From an uncultured Acidimicrobiales bacterium (GTDB taxonomy: Bacteria; Actinomycetota; Acidimicrobiia; Acidimicrobiales; SZUA-35): a stretch of DNA of 64,000 nt. The number at the start of each line of letters is the position of its first letter. The first letter of the stretch is position 1. The DNA lies in the NCBI GenBank assembly GCA_937922805.1, contig CALAJV010000010.1, positions 248,001-312,000 on the forward strand, given 5' to 3'. This document shows, in pieces, positions 1 to 9,662 of the stretch. The notes beneath the pieces are model-generated. The model had not been told where the DNA came from. It saw nothing but the letters and a program-made list of their open reading frames with translations, and made no database searches. Both the position numbers and the translations under genes were made by a program.

Positions 1-55
1 GTCAGTTCTTAACTAGTTTGGGTTGGGCCTGCAGCGGAGGCCGTTTGTTGCGTGC

Positions 56-2560
56 CTAGTTGAAGTAGATATCAACGTAGTCGGCACCGCTCCCGCAGGG
101 AGAAGTGAAATTCTGCATTCGCCAGTATTTTCTGCCCTGGGTTGACAAAAAGGTTTGCGAACCCTCTCGGGGACAAGGCTGACCGCCGTTGGCGTACGGA
201 ACTGTAACCACGATCGTGCCGGTGAATCGAAGCTCCAGATCTGAGATCTTCGTGATGGACCCTTCAACCGACACCCATGTTTCGCTGTCAGGAGACTCAT
301 GGCGGCCAGACACGGTATAGGTTTCATCGCCAAACGGACTGAACTCGATTGCCCCCCAATCTTCAGTCTCGAATAAAACATATTGAAGGGTAAGTCCGTG
401 TCTACCCGCCAGCGATGCGCCGCCGGGATCTGTCGCATTGGACGTAGTGGTTGATTCGATGGCGGTGGTAGAAGTCGTAGTTGCTTCACGACTTGTCGTT
501 GAACCTGACGTTGTTACCGATGATGTGGTCGAGGACGAACCCGCTAACTCATCGCGGCTAGTGGTTGTTGTCGATTCCGGAACAACATCGCCGACGATTT
601 CCACGACGAACAGTATCGGAGCCGCCAACGCTTGCTCAGATGCCGGCTCGACCTCGAGGCCTATTCCATAATTAGCTCGCTCCCAAACTCGGGTGGTTAC
701 TTGGCCGACCCCGCGGGCAAGCTGTTCAGTTGACTCTTCGGCGGTAATAAGAATTTGGTCAGTCATTGGTTGGCCACCAATACTCCGAACCTTTATTGTT
801 TGGCCCCGACTGGCGTTGACGACCGCCTGGCCACTTTCACTCGCAAGCAGCAGGGCGCTTGATGTGTCGGGAAGAAATCGGACTGTCTTAGCTTTACCGG
901 TAACGTCGACCATCGCTCGAACGTCCTCATTGACTGACGACAAACGATCATCGACTATGTTGAACGTCTTCCGTTGGCTGACCGGCGATTCAGCGTCTGA
1001 CCGATCGGCAAATTCCAGTGTAAAAAGAGCGTTCTCGATCCAGGCGTCGAGTATGTCTCGGTTCTCTCCAGCAACCACAGACGCAATATCTAGCGACTCG
1101 ACTTTGCCTTCGCCGTCAAGCCGAAACAAGTTTGGGCCTACGACGCTCACCGAAGCAGTATTCGTAATAGTGGTAACTGCCGCTTCCTCTGACCCGTCGT
1201 TGTCTAAATCGCCGTAGGTGACCGAAACTACACCGAGCGTCAGATCAGTTTCGGTATCACGAAAAATGCTGTCGGCAACGGTTATCGCCTCCCCAGATGA
1301 GGTAGCGAAGTACGCCCCGTTTCGAAAGTCAACCTCACGGATCGAACTGTAGGTTTCTTCGTCAGCGACCGTAGCACTCTGGACTATGGGGGAGTCACCC
1401 GTGCTGCTGGGCCACAGCATCGTGCCCAACACTCCAACCACAACTAGTGCGCCGAGGCCCACGAGGGCAAGTAACAGTGGCTTCCTATTCTTCGACTGAG
1501 AGGCGCCTCCTTGTTGGCTTTGGATTGGCTGGCTAAACGGTTGACTATGGGGCGTTGCCTCAAGTCGACCCGGGGTCGGTACGGCCGCCATGGTGTTTTG
1601 ATACGGAAGCGGATTGGTTGTATTCGGGCTACTCGGAGGAGCGATCGGAGTCGGAGCGTCGCCTAGTGTTTGCTCAGATGAGACTCTGACTGGAGCGACG
1701 GAGGTGGCCACACCATCAATGGTTGGTGAATCGATCGACGATTCAGCCGCCTCGGCGAATTGCCGGAGAGCTCGGAGGGCCTCAGAGAATTCCGGTGCTT
1801 GACCAAATCGGTCTGCCGGATCCTTGGCCATGGCCTTGGCGAAAAACGTATCGAGATACCCGATGCCAAGTAAAGGTACCGAATGCTGCTCAATCCGACG
1901 CATATACGCGACCTGCGAGTCCTGGCCATCAACATGGAATGCGTCACGACTAGTGACAGCGGTGTAGACAGTTGACGCCAGCGAATAAAAGTCCGAGCTT
2001 TCATCGCGATTATCAAAACCGTTGGCAAAGGTTTCCGGCGGGGTGTGGGCCAGAGTGAAAGCCACTTGAGTGGCAGTTTGTTCTCTGATGGTCGAGATAC
2101 CAAAATCGCTCAACTTGGGAATTCCAGTACCAGAGATGAGAATATTGGCTGGCTTCACATCTTTGTGGAGGATCCCTTGGCTATGGCTGTGAGCCAAAGC
2201 ATCAGCAATTGGAAGCGCTAGGTCAATGGCTTGGGTAGCCAGGATTGAGCCCTTGTCAAGAATGCGGTCGAGTAGCGACCCCCCTGCCATATATTCCATG
2301 ACCAGGTAGACCGACCCGTTATTGGTGTAGCCATGGCGGTAAGGGGTTATCACATTCGGATGCCCCGAGAGCTGCCCCATCAACGTCCGCTCCCGTTCGA
2401 AACTTCGGTTTATTTCTTGGTCGTTGCCGTTAAGAACTTTAACCGCCACCGAGCGGTTGAACGCCGTGTCGCGAGCTGAGTAGACCGAAGCGAATCCGCC
2501 AGAACCAAGAAGTTCGAAGTCGGTCAAATCCTCTATCCCGAAGTCGATGTCGTGCGCCAC
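56..2560 (-). CDS. Membrane Ser/Thr protein kinase (PknB-like) with extracytoplasmic C-terminal region
   Basis: This 834-residue protein starts at GTG 2560. The N-terminal ~270 residues are a Hanks-type kinase: glycine loop GSGGFASVY, VAVKVL lysine, catalytic HKDVKPANIL (HKD in place of HRD), LSDFGIS and a PPETF element. A Pro/Ser/Gln-rich juxtamembrane linker follows, then one transmembrane helix near residues 360-383 (LLALVGLGALVVVGVL). The outer part contains a calcium-loop-like DLDNDGSEE motif, a long Ser/Thr-rich linker near 670-710 and a terminal ~120-residue domain that I do not recognise. The topology is that of a sensor kinase phosphorylating cytoplasmic proteins in response to an external cue. 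There are no PASTA repeats, so it is not a standard PknB. The gene is divergent from the MFS gene. Confidence 0.9.
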   Translation of the reverse strand: MAHDIDFGIEDLTDFELLGSGGFASVYSARDTAFNRSVAVKVLNGNDQEINRSFERERTLMGQLSGHPNVITPYRHGYTNNGSVYLVMEYMAGGSLLDRILDKGSILATQAIDLALPIADALAHSHSQGILHKDVKPANILISGTGIPKLSDFGISTIREQTATQVAFTLAHTPPETFANGFDNRDESSDFYSLASTVYTAVTSRDAFHVDGQDSQVAYMRRIEQHSVPLLGIGYLDTFFAKAMAKDPADRFGQAPEFSEALRALRQFAEAAESSIDSPTIDGVATSVAPVRVSSEQTLGDAPTPIAPPSSPNTTNPLPYQNTMAAVPTPGRLEATPHSQPFSQPIQSQQGGASQSKNRKPLLLALVGLGALVVVGVLGTMLWPSSTGDSPIVQSATVADEETYSSIREVDFRNGAYFATSSGEAITVADSIFRDTETDLTLGVVSVTYGDLDNDGSEEAAVTTITNTASVSVVGPNLFRLDGEGKVESLDIASVVAGENRDILDAWIENALFTLEFADRSDAESPVSQRKTFNIVDDRLSSVNEDVRAMVDVTGKAKTVRFLPDTSSALLLASESGQAVVNASRGQTIKVRSIGGQPMTDQILITAEESTEQLARGVGQVTTRVWERANYGIGLEVEPASEQALAAPILFVVEIVGDVVPESTTTTSRDELAGSSSTTSSVTTSGSTTSREATTTSTTAIESTTTSNATDPGGASLAGRHGLTLQYVLFETEDWGAIEFSPFGDETYTVSGRHESPDSETWVSVEGSITKISDLELRFTGTIVVTVPYANGGQPCPREGSQTFLSTQGRKYWRMQNFTSPCGSGADYVDIYFN

Positions 2561-2611
2561 CTAGGCAGTGTACATTCGTTCAGATCCAACGGGCTTCGGT
2601 ATCCTCTGACG

Positions 2612-3847
2612 GTGTCTTCTCTCAGCTCCAACGTTGCTAGCGGCAGCGGGGCTGATTCTGGCCAGCCGAAGCCTGAAATCGTTATCGCTACGGTTATGGC
2701 CACTGCGGTTGCCACCGTTTTTCCTGGCTTTCTTATCGGTGCTCTTTCGGTTCAAGTCAGCGCCGAATTCGGAATTGGTGAGGGTCCGTACGGTTGGGGA
2801 CTAGGTGCCTTTTTTCTAGCAGCGGCCTTCGGATCGATGATGCTCGGACGACTGGTTCAAGTGATTGGTCCCCGCAATCAGCTAACGTTCGCGCTAATCG
2901 GAACAATAGTGATCCAGCTTTGTCTGGCCACAATTGCTACCGAGTTCTGGATGGTGGTGGGGTTCCTGGCCGTAGCCGGTCTCCTAAACTCAGCGGCGCA
3001 GACTGCGGTTAACTTGGCTCTCATCCAAGCCAAACTGCCACGGCTCGGTCTCGCAATTGCCTTCAAACAATCAGGGATGCCAATGGCGTCAATGGTTGCT
3101 GGTTTCGTGGTGCCTGCTATTGCTCTGACTGTTGGTTGGCGGTGGGGTTATGTTCTTGGTGCAGTGATAGCGATCGGCGCGTTGGTAGCGGTTCGAATTG
3201 TGGTGAAACCGATCCCGGTTGTAGCAAGTCAGTCTCTCCCACAGCCGGTCTCTTCAAAACAATCGTTGTGGACCGTTGCGGCCGGCGGGATGTTTTTGGC
3301 CTTTGCTGCTGGTGCTATCAACGCTTGGACTGTTGGCTCGGGGGTGGACGCTGGTATGAGCGAGGGATCAGCGGGGATCATGCTAAGTGGGGGCGCTGCC
3401 ACTGGAATCTGTTTTCGCCTTTTTGTCGGTGCCCGCGTTGACACGCTGAAACGCTCCGCGTTTCGAGTAGCGGCCTCTATTCTTGTTGTTGGTGTGGCCG
3501 GTATTGCTTGCCTGAGTTTCCGAATCCCGGCGGTCCACGTTGCCGCAACATTCGCGGCATTTGGTGGCGGTTGGATTTGGCCGGTGTTTGTTAACTTTGG
3601 CATCGTGAAGACTAACGCCGAAGCCGCGGGCGCCGCCACTGGCATTACCCAGACTGGGGTTTACGTTGGAGTGTTCTCGGCTCCGTTGGTGACCGGACGG
3701 ATGATCGAAGCAACGGGCTACCCCACGATGTGGCTACTGGTGGCAGGTTCGGCTGCAGTTGGGGCGTGCATTCTTGTGTTCGTTAGCGGCCAGTTCGATG
3801 TGAGGCCCATGGATGAACCCGACCGTATAGCTCGTAGCTCGTCCTAA
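2612..3847 (+). CDS. MFS transporter
   Basis: A hydrophobic protein with about twelve transmembrane helices beginning near VIATVMATAVATVFPGF and a first-half loop GRLVQVIGPRNQ, typical of the major facilitator superfamily. The substrate cannot be told; the closest impression is the cyanate/anion-type MFS groups. I prefer GTG 2612. The frame is open back to GTG 2552, but that start would overlap the divergent kinase gene and would add a hydrophilic leader. Neither start has a clear Shine-Dalgarno sequence. It converges on the methyltransferase gene with 3 bp between stops. Confidence 0.8.
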   Translation: MSSLSSNVASGSGADSGQPKPEIVIATVMATAVATVFPGFLIGALSVQVSAEFGIGEGPYGWGLGAFFLAAAFGSMMLGRLVQVIGPRNQLTFALIGTIVIQLCLATIATEFWMVVGFLAVAGLLNSAAQTAVNLALIQAKLPRLGLAIAFKQSGMPMASMVAGFVVPAIALTVGWRWGYVLGAVIAIGALVAVRIVVKPIPVVASQSLPQPVSSKQSLWTVAAGGMFLAFAAGAINAWTVGSGVDAGMSEGSAGIMLSGGAATGICFRLFVGARVDTLKRSAFRVAASILVVGVAGIACLSFRIPAVHVAATFAAFGGGWIWPVFVNFGIVKTNAEAAGAATGITQTGVYVGVFSAPLVTGRMIEATGYPTMWLLVAGSAAVGACILVFVSGQFDVRPMDEPDRIARSSS

Positions 3848-3850
3848 TAC

Positions 3851-4489
3851 TTAGTTGACCGTTGCCGGTTTTCGAGTCAGGACTGTTCCATGCTCTAACG
3901 ATCGCTCGCCCTCAAGCGGACGACGAATCGTGATGTTGGTGTCGTCGAATCCGGCGTTTTGGAGTTGAGCGGCGATCGTGGCTGGAAACATTTGGTAAGC
4001 GGTTAGTACCGCATGGTCAAACGGGGTGCCATGACCGTCAGAAGACGAAGCAGCGAAAAACGAAACCAGGAGGGGAGCCCCGGGTTGTAGTAGCCGATAC
4101 CAGGATTCGAATATCTGGCTGAGACTCGTCGGTACGATATGAATCAGCGAATAGCGAGACACAATTCCTGCCAACGACGACTCAGCTACATCGAGCGCAG
4201 CCAGATCTCCGAGGAAGAACTGGGCGTCTGGAAATGCATGGCGGGCCTCTGCAATTAGGGCGGGGGAAATATCGTATCCAACCGTCGATAACCCGAGGCT
4301 AGATAAATGATCGACTACGTGGCCGGGGCCGCAGCCGAGATCTGCAACCGTGCCTTCATTGGTGCTGGCGAGCGTGGCGAACGAAGCGAGAAGCTCCCGA
4401 TCGGTGGTAACTCGATCGAGATCGTTGAGCGCTAGGTCGGTATAGATTTTGGCTAAAGCGTCGTATGAGTCGCGAACCTGGTTGGTCAT
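3851..4489 (-). CDS. Class I SAM-dependent methyltransferase
   Basis: The 212-residue protein starts at ATG 4489. Motif I is VADLGCGPGHVVDHL (residues ~43-57), followed by TVGYDISPALI, the acidic SAM-ribose strand, and FFLGDLAALDV. This is the UbiE/ubiquinone-type Methyltransf_11/25 fold. The substrate is unknown. It lies just outside the glycan locus and is convergent with the MFS gene, so no operon partner is evident. Confidence 0.82.
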   Translation of the reverse strand: MTNQVRDSYDALAKIYTDLALNDLDRVTTDRELLASFATLASTNEGTVADLGCGPGHVVDHLSSLGLSTVGYDISPALIAEARHAFPDAQFFLGDLAALDVAESSLAGIVSRYSLIHIVPTSLSQIFESWYRLLQPGAPLLVSFFAASSSDGHGTPFDHAVLTAYQMFPATIAAQLQNAGFDDTNITIRRPLEGERSLEHGTVLTRKPATVN

Positions 4490-4585
4490 CGATTCAACGT
4501 AGCACTGAGTTCAGCTCCACTAAGCATGGCCCGGACGCTGCGGCGGTAGGCTTTTGGGAGATAGTGAAGAAATTGCGAGGGTGAG

Positions 4586-5599
4586 ATGAATATTCTGGTG
4601 ACAGGGGGCTGCGGATTCGTTGGCTGTCACAGCGTGACCGCTCTTATCCAAGCGGGCCACCAGGTTACGGTTGTCGACAACTTCTCCAACTCTAGCCCCT
4701 TGGTAGCGAAGCGTATCGAATTACTCACTGGCGAGCCGCTCCGAGTTCATGCAATAGATGTTGCCAAGTCAGCCGAAGTCGAGCAAATTCTGCTCGAGAG
4801 CGATATCGAAGCCATCGTTCATTTTGCCGGGTACAAGCATGTCCGTGACTCGGTTGGAAGGCCTCTTGAGTATTTTGAAAATAACATCGGTGGCTTGCTA
4901 GCGCTACTTCGCGCAAGCCAAGATACTCCAGTTCGCAAATTTGTCTTTAGTTCCTCCGGGTCGATCTATGGTGAGACACCCCAGATGCCGATCAACGAGA
5001 GCCGTCCACCGCAACCTTCTAACCCATACTCTAAGAGTAAGGCGGTGTGCGAAGAAATTCTCCGTGATGTCTGCATCGCCGACATGAGCTGGTCGGTTGT
5101 TTCGCTCCGGTACTTCAACCCGGCTGGGGCACACTCCTCAGCGATTTTGGGCGAATGGTCAACTAGCGAAGCGAGCAACTTGTTGCCAGTATTGTTAGAG
5201 GTTGCGGCTGGGACCCGACCATTCGTAAACATATATGGCAGGGATTTTGATACGCCAGACGGATCTGGGGTGCGCGATTACGTCCACGTCGAAGATGTAG
5301 CTGAGACCCATGTGAGGGCCGTTAGCTACCTTGAAGAGTGCTCAGGATACGAGGTACTCAATGTTGGACGAGGAAAAGGCGTATCCGTACTCGAACTTAT
5401 TCGCGCAGTAGAAAACGTGACCGGGGTAGATCTAAAGAGGGTTGATCACCCACGAAGAGCGGGTGATGTGAGTTCATTGGTCGGAGAAACATCAAAGTCG
5501 AACGAGCTCTTTGGAGACATGGAATACCGAAGTCTGCATGAAATCGTGGAGAGTGCGTGGAACTGGCGGACCAAAAACGCGAACGGGTACGAATCGTAG
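4586..5599 (+). CDS. galE: UDP-glucose 4-epimerase
   Basis: The 337-residue protein matches the GalE length. The Rossmann motif is TGGCGFVGCHSV (residues 6-17) with VVDNFSNSS after beta-2. The catalytic YxxxK is NPYSKSK, preceded by FSSSGSIYGE and followed by SLRYFNPAGAH, all GalE hallmarks. A GAGGGTGAG Shine-Dalgarno sequence sits directly before ATG 4586. It interconverts UDP-glucose and UDP-galactose (or the N-acetyl forms) and probably feeds the glycosyltransferases that follow. It is the first gene of the surface-glycan locus. Confidence 0.9.
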   Translation: MNILVTGGCGFVGCHSVTALIQAGHQVTVVDNFSNSSPLVAKRIELLTGEPLRVHAIDVAKSAEVEQILLESDIEAIVHFAGYKHVRDSVGRPLEYFENNIGGLLALLRASQDTPVRKFVFSSSGSIYGETPQMPINESRPPQPSNPYSKSKAVCEEILRDVCIADMSWSVVSLRYFNPAGAHSSAILGEWSTSEASNLLPVLLEVAAGTRPFVNIYGRDFDTPDGSGVRDYVHVEDVAETHVRAVSYLEECSGYEVLNVGRGKGVSVLELIRAVENVTGVDLKRVDHPRRAGDVSSLVGETSKSNELFGDMEYRSLHEIVESAWNWRTKNANGYES

Positions 5600-5657
5600 G
5601 TCAGATCAGCTTTGCAAGTCCTGGTGCAATCCACAACAATCCTCGAGCCTAGGAACC

Positions 5658-6701
5658 CTACGAGGGTGACGTGGCGCCATCCAACAAACGAGCGATCTCG
5701 CGGTCAACCTCTAACTCTCCTCGAAATTTGAACCTGAGTCCTTCGCGAGCCCATCCAGTCCCGGTAGCCAACATCCGAAACATGCGATGCCGGTCACGCT
5801 TGTTCACGAACGCTCGACTGGCCGATCTCGTTACTCTACGTACGGTCGCAGCGGTTCCAGCGGCCCGTTTGGGGCCACCAACGGGCGATTGCTGTTGGGA
5901 GCTAGTGCCTCGCAAACCATGCCTCTTCTCATAGACCCGACAGATGGCTGCCCCATTGCGGCCGCGTCGGTGATACTGCTTTATCAGCGCGAGCGCTGAG
6001 GATTTTCGCCGATAGTGCACAATAGAACCAGCAGCCGGTCCGAGCGAATATCCGGCCAACTGTACTCGCCAGGAAAGTTCGACGTCCTCTGCTGCCCCGC
6101 CTGGACAGCTCTCAGCCCAGCCGTCGACAGCGTCGAAGACATGGCGGTGGATCCCACAGTTCGCGCCGATTACGTGTGGCAAAAAGCCGTGAGCGATTAC
6201 CAAATGTTCTGGATCCCGAGGGTCGGTCCAACTCAAGATCTCTGGATCGTTCAGTTGAGTCTCGTCGATAAAGCCGCCGACCATGTCGAAGTTGTGCAGC
6301 GCCTTGACCATCTTGAGGACCCAATCACGATCAACAATGTCATCGGAGTCGCAGTAGAGAACGACGTCAGTTGATGTAGCCCTCGTGCCGCAGTTCCGAC
6401 TGTACCCAGCGCTTTGTTTGTCATCTGCGTGGACAAAACGCACATGGTCGTAGCGGCTCGCATATTCTTCGCATAGGGACGCGGTGCCATCGGTAGACCC
6501 GTTGTTGACTAAGACCACTTCAAACGCCTCTTCATAAGACTGCCGTAGTAGTCCTTCGATCTGCTGGACAATGGTGCTAGCCGAGTTAAATACGGGAACA
6601 ACGACGGCGACAGATTGAACAGAGCGACGTCTTGGGTCGGTGGATTCATCCAGGGCAGAATGCCCTAACGAGTCGCCGTCTGTCTTACTTCTGTATTCCA
6701 T
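5658..6701 (-). CDS. Family 2 glycosyltransferase
   Basis: The 347-residue protein starts at ATG 6701. The GT-A fold is seen in VAVVVPVFNSASTI, VVLVNNGSTDGT and YCDSDDIVDRDW (the DxD region), with GGAAEDVELSWRVQLAG as the ED acceptor-site motif. The C-terminal ~100 residues are basic and non-membrane. It likely transfers a sugar from a nucleotide sugar to a cell-surface glycan intermediate on the cytoplasmic face. It is antisense to galE and to the next GT2 gene. Confidence 0.85.
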   Translation of the reverse strand: MEYRSKTDGDSLGHSALDESTDPRRRSVQSVAVVVPVFNSASTIVQQIEGLLRQSYEEAFEVVLVNNGSTDGTASLCEEYASRYDHVRFVHADDKQSAGYSRNCGTRATSTDVVLYCDSDDIVDRDWVLKMVKALHNFDMVGGFIDETQLNDPEILSWTDPRDPEHLVIAHGFLPHVIGANCGIHRHVFDAVDGWAESCPGGAAEDVELSWRVQLAGYSLGPAAGSIVHYRRKSSALALIKQYHRRGRNGAAICRVYEKRHGLRGTSSQQQSPVGGPKRAAGTAATVRRVTRSASRAFVNKRDRHRMFRMLATGTGWAREGLRFKFRGELEVDREIARLLDGATSPS

Positions 6702-6826
6702 CGCTGTCTGCTATGACTCTGATTGCCTCTGCTTCGATCAGTTGCACCATTGATATCCTAGCGATCACGAAGGTCGACTTGCTGTGAGGTCTTGTTAAGC
6801 AGTTCAAACTTCGTTGTCTAATTGGC

Positions 6827-7900
6827 GTGATCGCACAAGACACTTGTGAGTGTGAATGGATGTTCGAAATCGAGAGCAGCAACCCAGCGACGGTTCTTCA
6901 CGTAGTTATTTGTACTTACAACAGATCGGAGCTTCTCCGGCTCGCGCTCGATGCATTGAGCGCCCAAACGACGATTGGAGATGGGCGGTGGGCAGTATTG
7001 GTTGTTGACAACAACTGCACGGACGATACCCAGGATGTCGTCAATGGCTTCAAGTCACATATTCCTGGACTAGAGATCGTTGTAGAACCTAAGCAAGGTT
7101 TGACTCAAGCGCGCCGTCGCGGTTTCTTGGGGACCACAGCACCGTGGGTAGCCTTTGTCGATGATGATTGCATCGTGGCTTCCGACTGGGTTGAGCATGC
7201 TCTTGAGTTCGTGCTTCGACGGCCAGAGGCCTCTGGGTTCAACGGACGAAACACATTGGACTTCGAGACTGGAGAGGCGCTCCCCTGGATAACGCCGCAA
7301 ATGTTCGCAGCAAAGGATCCCGGTGGCGATGAAGAACGACCACATCCTGGCAATCTCCACGGGGCTGGCTTGGTTCTACGACGCGACGCAGTAGAAGCGT
7401 CAGGGTGGCTCGAAAATGCAACCGCTGCGGATCGAACCGGACAAAGTTTGGTATCAGGTGGCGACAGCGAGTTGTCCGTACGGGTTCGGTCTGCCGGAGG
7501 GCCAGCTTGGTTTGTGCCGCAATGTCGGCTTACTCACCGAGTAGACGAGATGAGGCTTAAGTTTTGGTATCTTATGCGACTCAATTTCCGCCTCGCTGAA
7601 TCGGGACCTCTCACCGTGGCTATGGGATCCGAGAACACAGCAGCGTGGCACCAGTACCACCGCAAAATGTTGAGCCAGGGTTGGGATCGTCATGCGGCGC
7701 GTCTCTTCCGGTTGAAACCTGCATTGCGGACAAAAGGGCCGATCGCAGGTTCGGTCACAGCCGAATCCGGTTACCGAGGCAAAATTCTGGCTGCTTGCCG
7801 GGGGATCGGCGTTGTGGTTGGTTACATAAAATTGTCTGTCAATCGACGGCGACTCAGTGCGGCAATAGGCTTAGCTAGCGTCCGCTCTCCACTGGCTTAA
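6827..7900 (+). CDS. Family 2 glycosyltransferase
   Basis: The 357-residue protein starts at GTG 6827; an in-frame ATG at 6857 (MFEIESSN) is an alternative. The GT-A motifs are VVICTYNRSELL, VVDNNCTDDT, AFVDDDCIVASDW (DDD) and SGGDSELSVRVRSAGG. The C-terminus has a weakly hydrophobic stretch and basic residues. It is a putative glycan chain-building enzyme placed directly upstream of the ABC exporter on the same strand. Confidence 0.83.
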   Translation: MIAQDTCECEWMFEIESSNPATVLHVVICTYNRSELLRLALDALSAQTTIGDGRWAVLVVDNNCTDDTQDVVNGFKSHIPGLEIVVEPKQGLTQARRRGFLGTTAPWVAFVDDDCIVASDWVEHALEFVLRRPEASGFNGRNTLDFETGEALPWITPQMFAAKDPGGDEERPHPGNLHGAGLVLRRDAVEASGWLENATAADRTGQSLVSGGDSELSVRVRSAGGPAWFVPQCRLTHRVDEMRLKFWYLMRLNFRLAESGPLTVAMGSENTAAWHQYHRKMLSQGWDRHAARLFRLKPALRTKGPIAGSVTAESGYRGKILAACRGIGVVVGYIKLSVNRRRLSAAIGLASVRSPLA

Positions 7901-7983
7901 GGCTGATACTCCTAGAATGAGACCGTGCTCGCATTATATGTCAGCGTTCATCCGACAGAACACCGCCATCACTTGAGCATGCT

Positions 7984-9627
7984 ATGACGAACTCAATGTT
8001 CGTGAGATGGTTAGGGCGTCGTTCGATCGCTACCTATTTGGGGCTGCTCATAGCAGGCCTGGTTTTGGAAAACGTCGGCCTCAGTTTGCTGATTCCGTTG
8101 ATCAATGGAATCGACACCGGTGGCCGTTCCGAGATGAACTTCGGGCCGATTGCTATTCAGGGTGAGATCTGGCTATTTGGAACGCTTGTCGCCGGAGCTA
8201 TTGGTCTTAGGGTTGTGGCGGCATTGTATACCATCGCTTATGGCTCGCGGTTGACGAACGGTTGGAATGACCGGATGCGGATTCGACTTCATGACGCTCT
8301 TCATGACCCGAGAGCGGTAGAACCTCGATCGATGGAAACCGGTGAGTTGCTGAATACGGTAATGGGCCAAACCTGGTCGGCGAGTGAATACTGTCGTGCT
8401 CAGCTCAACCTGGCCTCACGAGCGGTAGCTGTGCTGGCCTACGGCCTCGTACTGATCTGGCTGTCTTGGGTAATGACGGCAGGCTTACTTTTGGCTGCAG
8501 TTCCCCTCGGATTGATGGCCTTACGATTCAACCGTCAAACCCGCAAGATCAGCACGAACCTCGTTGAGCTCAACAACAGTCTTTACAACACAGCGGTCGC
8601 TAGCATCGGTGCACAGTTCACTATCGCCGCATATGGGCTCGGGTCTCGGTTTCGTTCATCGTTCAAGAGTGAGTCCAACGGAATACGGAATCAATCTGTG
8701 CAAGCCGACATCAATGGCGCAGTCGTTCCGCAACTACTTTCACTAATCGTTGTGCCTGTCGTGGTTGCTCTTGGGTTGTTCGGCCGGAGCCAGGCAATGC
8801 CGACGGGTGAAGTTGTTGTCTTTGTTTTGGTGCTCTACCGGGCAATTCCCCAGGCATCAGGTGCCATCGGAGCTTTCAACGAGACGTTCCGGCATCGAGC
8901 AAGCTTTGAGAACATCATTGATCGACTGGACTCTTGGCTTCCATCCGACACGAACGAGCCCGTTGAAGAGATCTCGACCATCGACACGATAGAACTTGAT
9001 CAGCTGACGTTCGGTTATAACGGATCGAGTCCAATCATAAAAAACTTCAATGCAGTTCTCACCGATGGCAGATCGTACCAGCTACACGGTTCCTCGGGAG
9101 CGGGGAAGAGCACGATGCTCTCTCTAATCCTCGGCCTCCTGGCACCGGTCAGCGGTCAAGTGAAGATCAACGGCCGTTCTTTAGATCGTCTGGATCTGGC
9201 AAGCGTTCGATCTCAAATCGGGTATGCGGGACAGCGGTCGTCAATTCTTGAGGCGACGTTAGAAGACAACATCTATCTATGGCGGGGCGTCTCCCCTGAG
9301 CGCAGAAGGGACGTCGAAGACGTTCTAGGAATCACAGCATTTACGTCGGCGCTACCCGATGGTGGAGCGACTCGAATCGGGACCGGAGGGGTTGCGATTT
9401 CCGGAGGTCAGGAACAAAGGGTGGCGATCGCTCGTGCCCTTTGTTCGAATCCGTCTTTCATTATTCTTGACGAAGCGACAAGCGAACTCGATAACGAATC
9501 AGAAAAACAAGTACTCGACGCCGTGGGTCGTCTTTGCCCGAACGCTATTGTCTTAATCGTGTCGCATCGACACGGTAATGTGGCTGACCAGCATGGTGGA
9601 AGTCTTGCCATCGAAGGCTTCAGCTGA
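7984..9627 (+). CDS. ABC transporter, fused permease and ATPase (half-exporter)
   Basis: The 547-residue protein has an exporter-type membrane domain with about six helices in residues 10-310 and an ATPase domain from about 335. Walker A is GSSGAGKST, the signature is ISGGQEQRVAIARAL (Ile where Leu is usual), Walker B is FIILDEATSELD and the switch is VSHRHG. This is the MsbA/PglK-like architecture that works as a homodimer. Its place inside a glycan locus suggests flipping of a lipid-linked oligosaccharide, which is inference. The FkbM gene follows 35 bp downstream. Confidence 0.88.
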   Translation: MTNSMFVRWLGRRSIATYLGLLIAGLVLENVGLSLLIPLINGIDTGGRSEMNFGPIAIQGEIWLFGTLVAGAIGLRVVAALYTIAYGSRLTNGWNDRMRIRLHDALHDPRAVEPRSMETGELLNTVMGQTWSASEYCRAQLNLASRAVAVLAYGLVLIWLSWVMTAGLLLAAVPLGLMALRFNRQTRKISTNLVELNNSLYNTAVASIGAQFTIAAYGLGSRFRSSFKSESNGIRNQSVQADINGAVVPQLLSLIVVPVVVALGLFGRSQAMPTGEVVVFVLVLYRAIPQASGAIGAFNETFRHRASFENIIDRLDSWLPSDTNEPVEEISTIDTIELDQLTFGYNGSSPIIKNFNAVLTDGRSYQLHGSSGAGKSTMLSLILGLLAPVSGQVKINGRSLDRLDLASVRSQIGYAGQRSSILEATLEDNIYLWRGVSPERRRDVEDVLGITAFTSALPDGGATRIGTGGVAISGGQEQRVAIARALCSNPSFIILDEATSELDNESEKQVLDAVGRLCPNAIVLIVSHRHGNVADQHGGSLAIEGFS

Positions 9628-9662
9628 CCTGATCAAGAAGGCCACGAACGAGGACTTCGACT

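Noticed and set aside
6015..6374. 119-residue plus-strand frame inside the minus-strand GT2 gene.
   Set aside because: The minus-strand frame has complete GT2 motifs; the plus frame has none.
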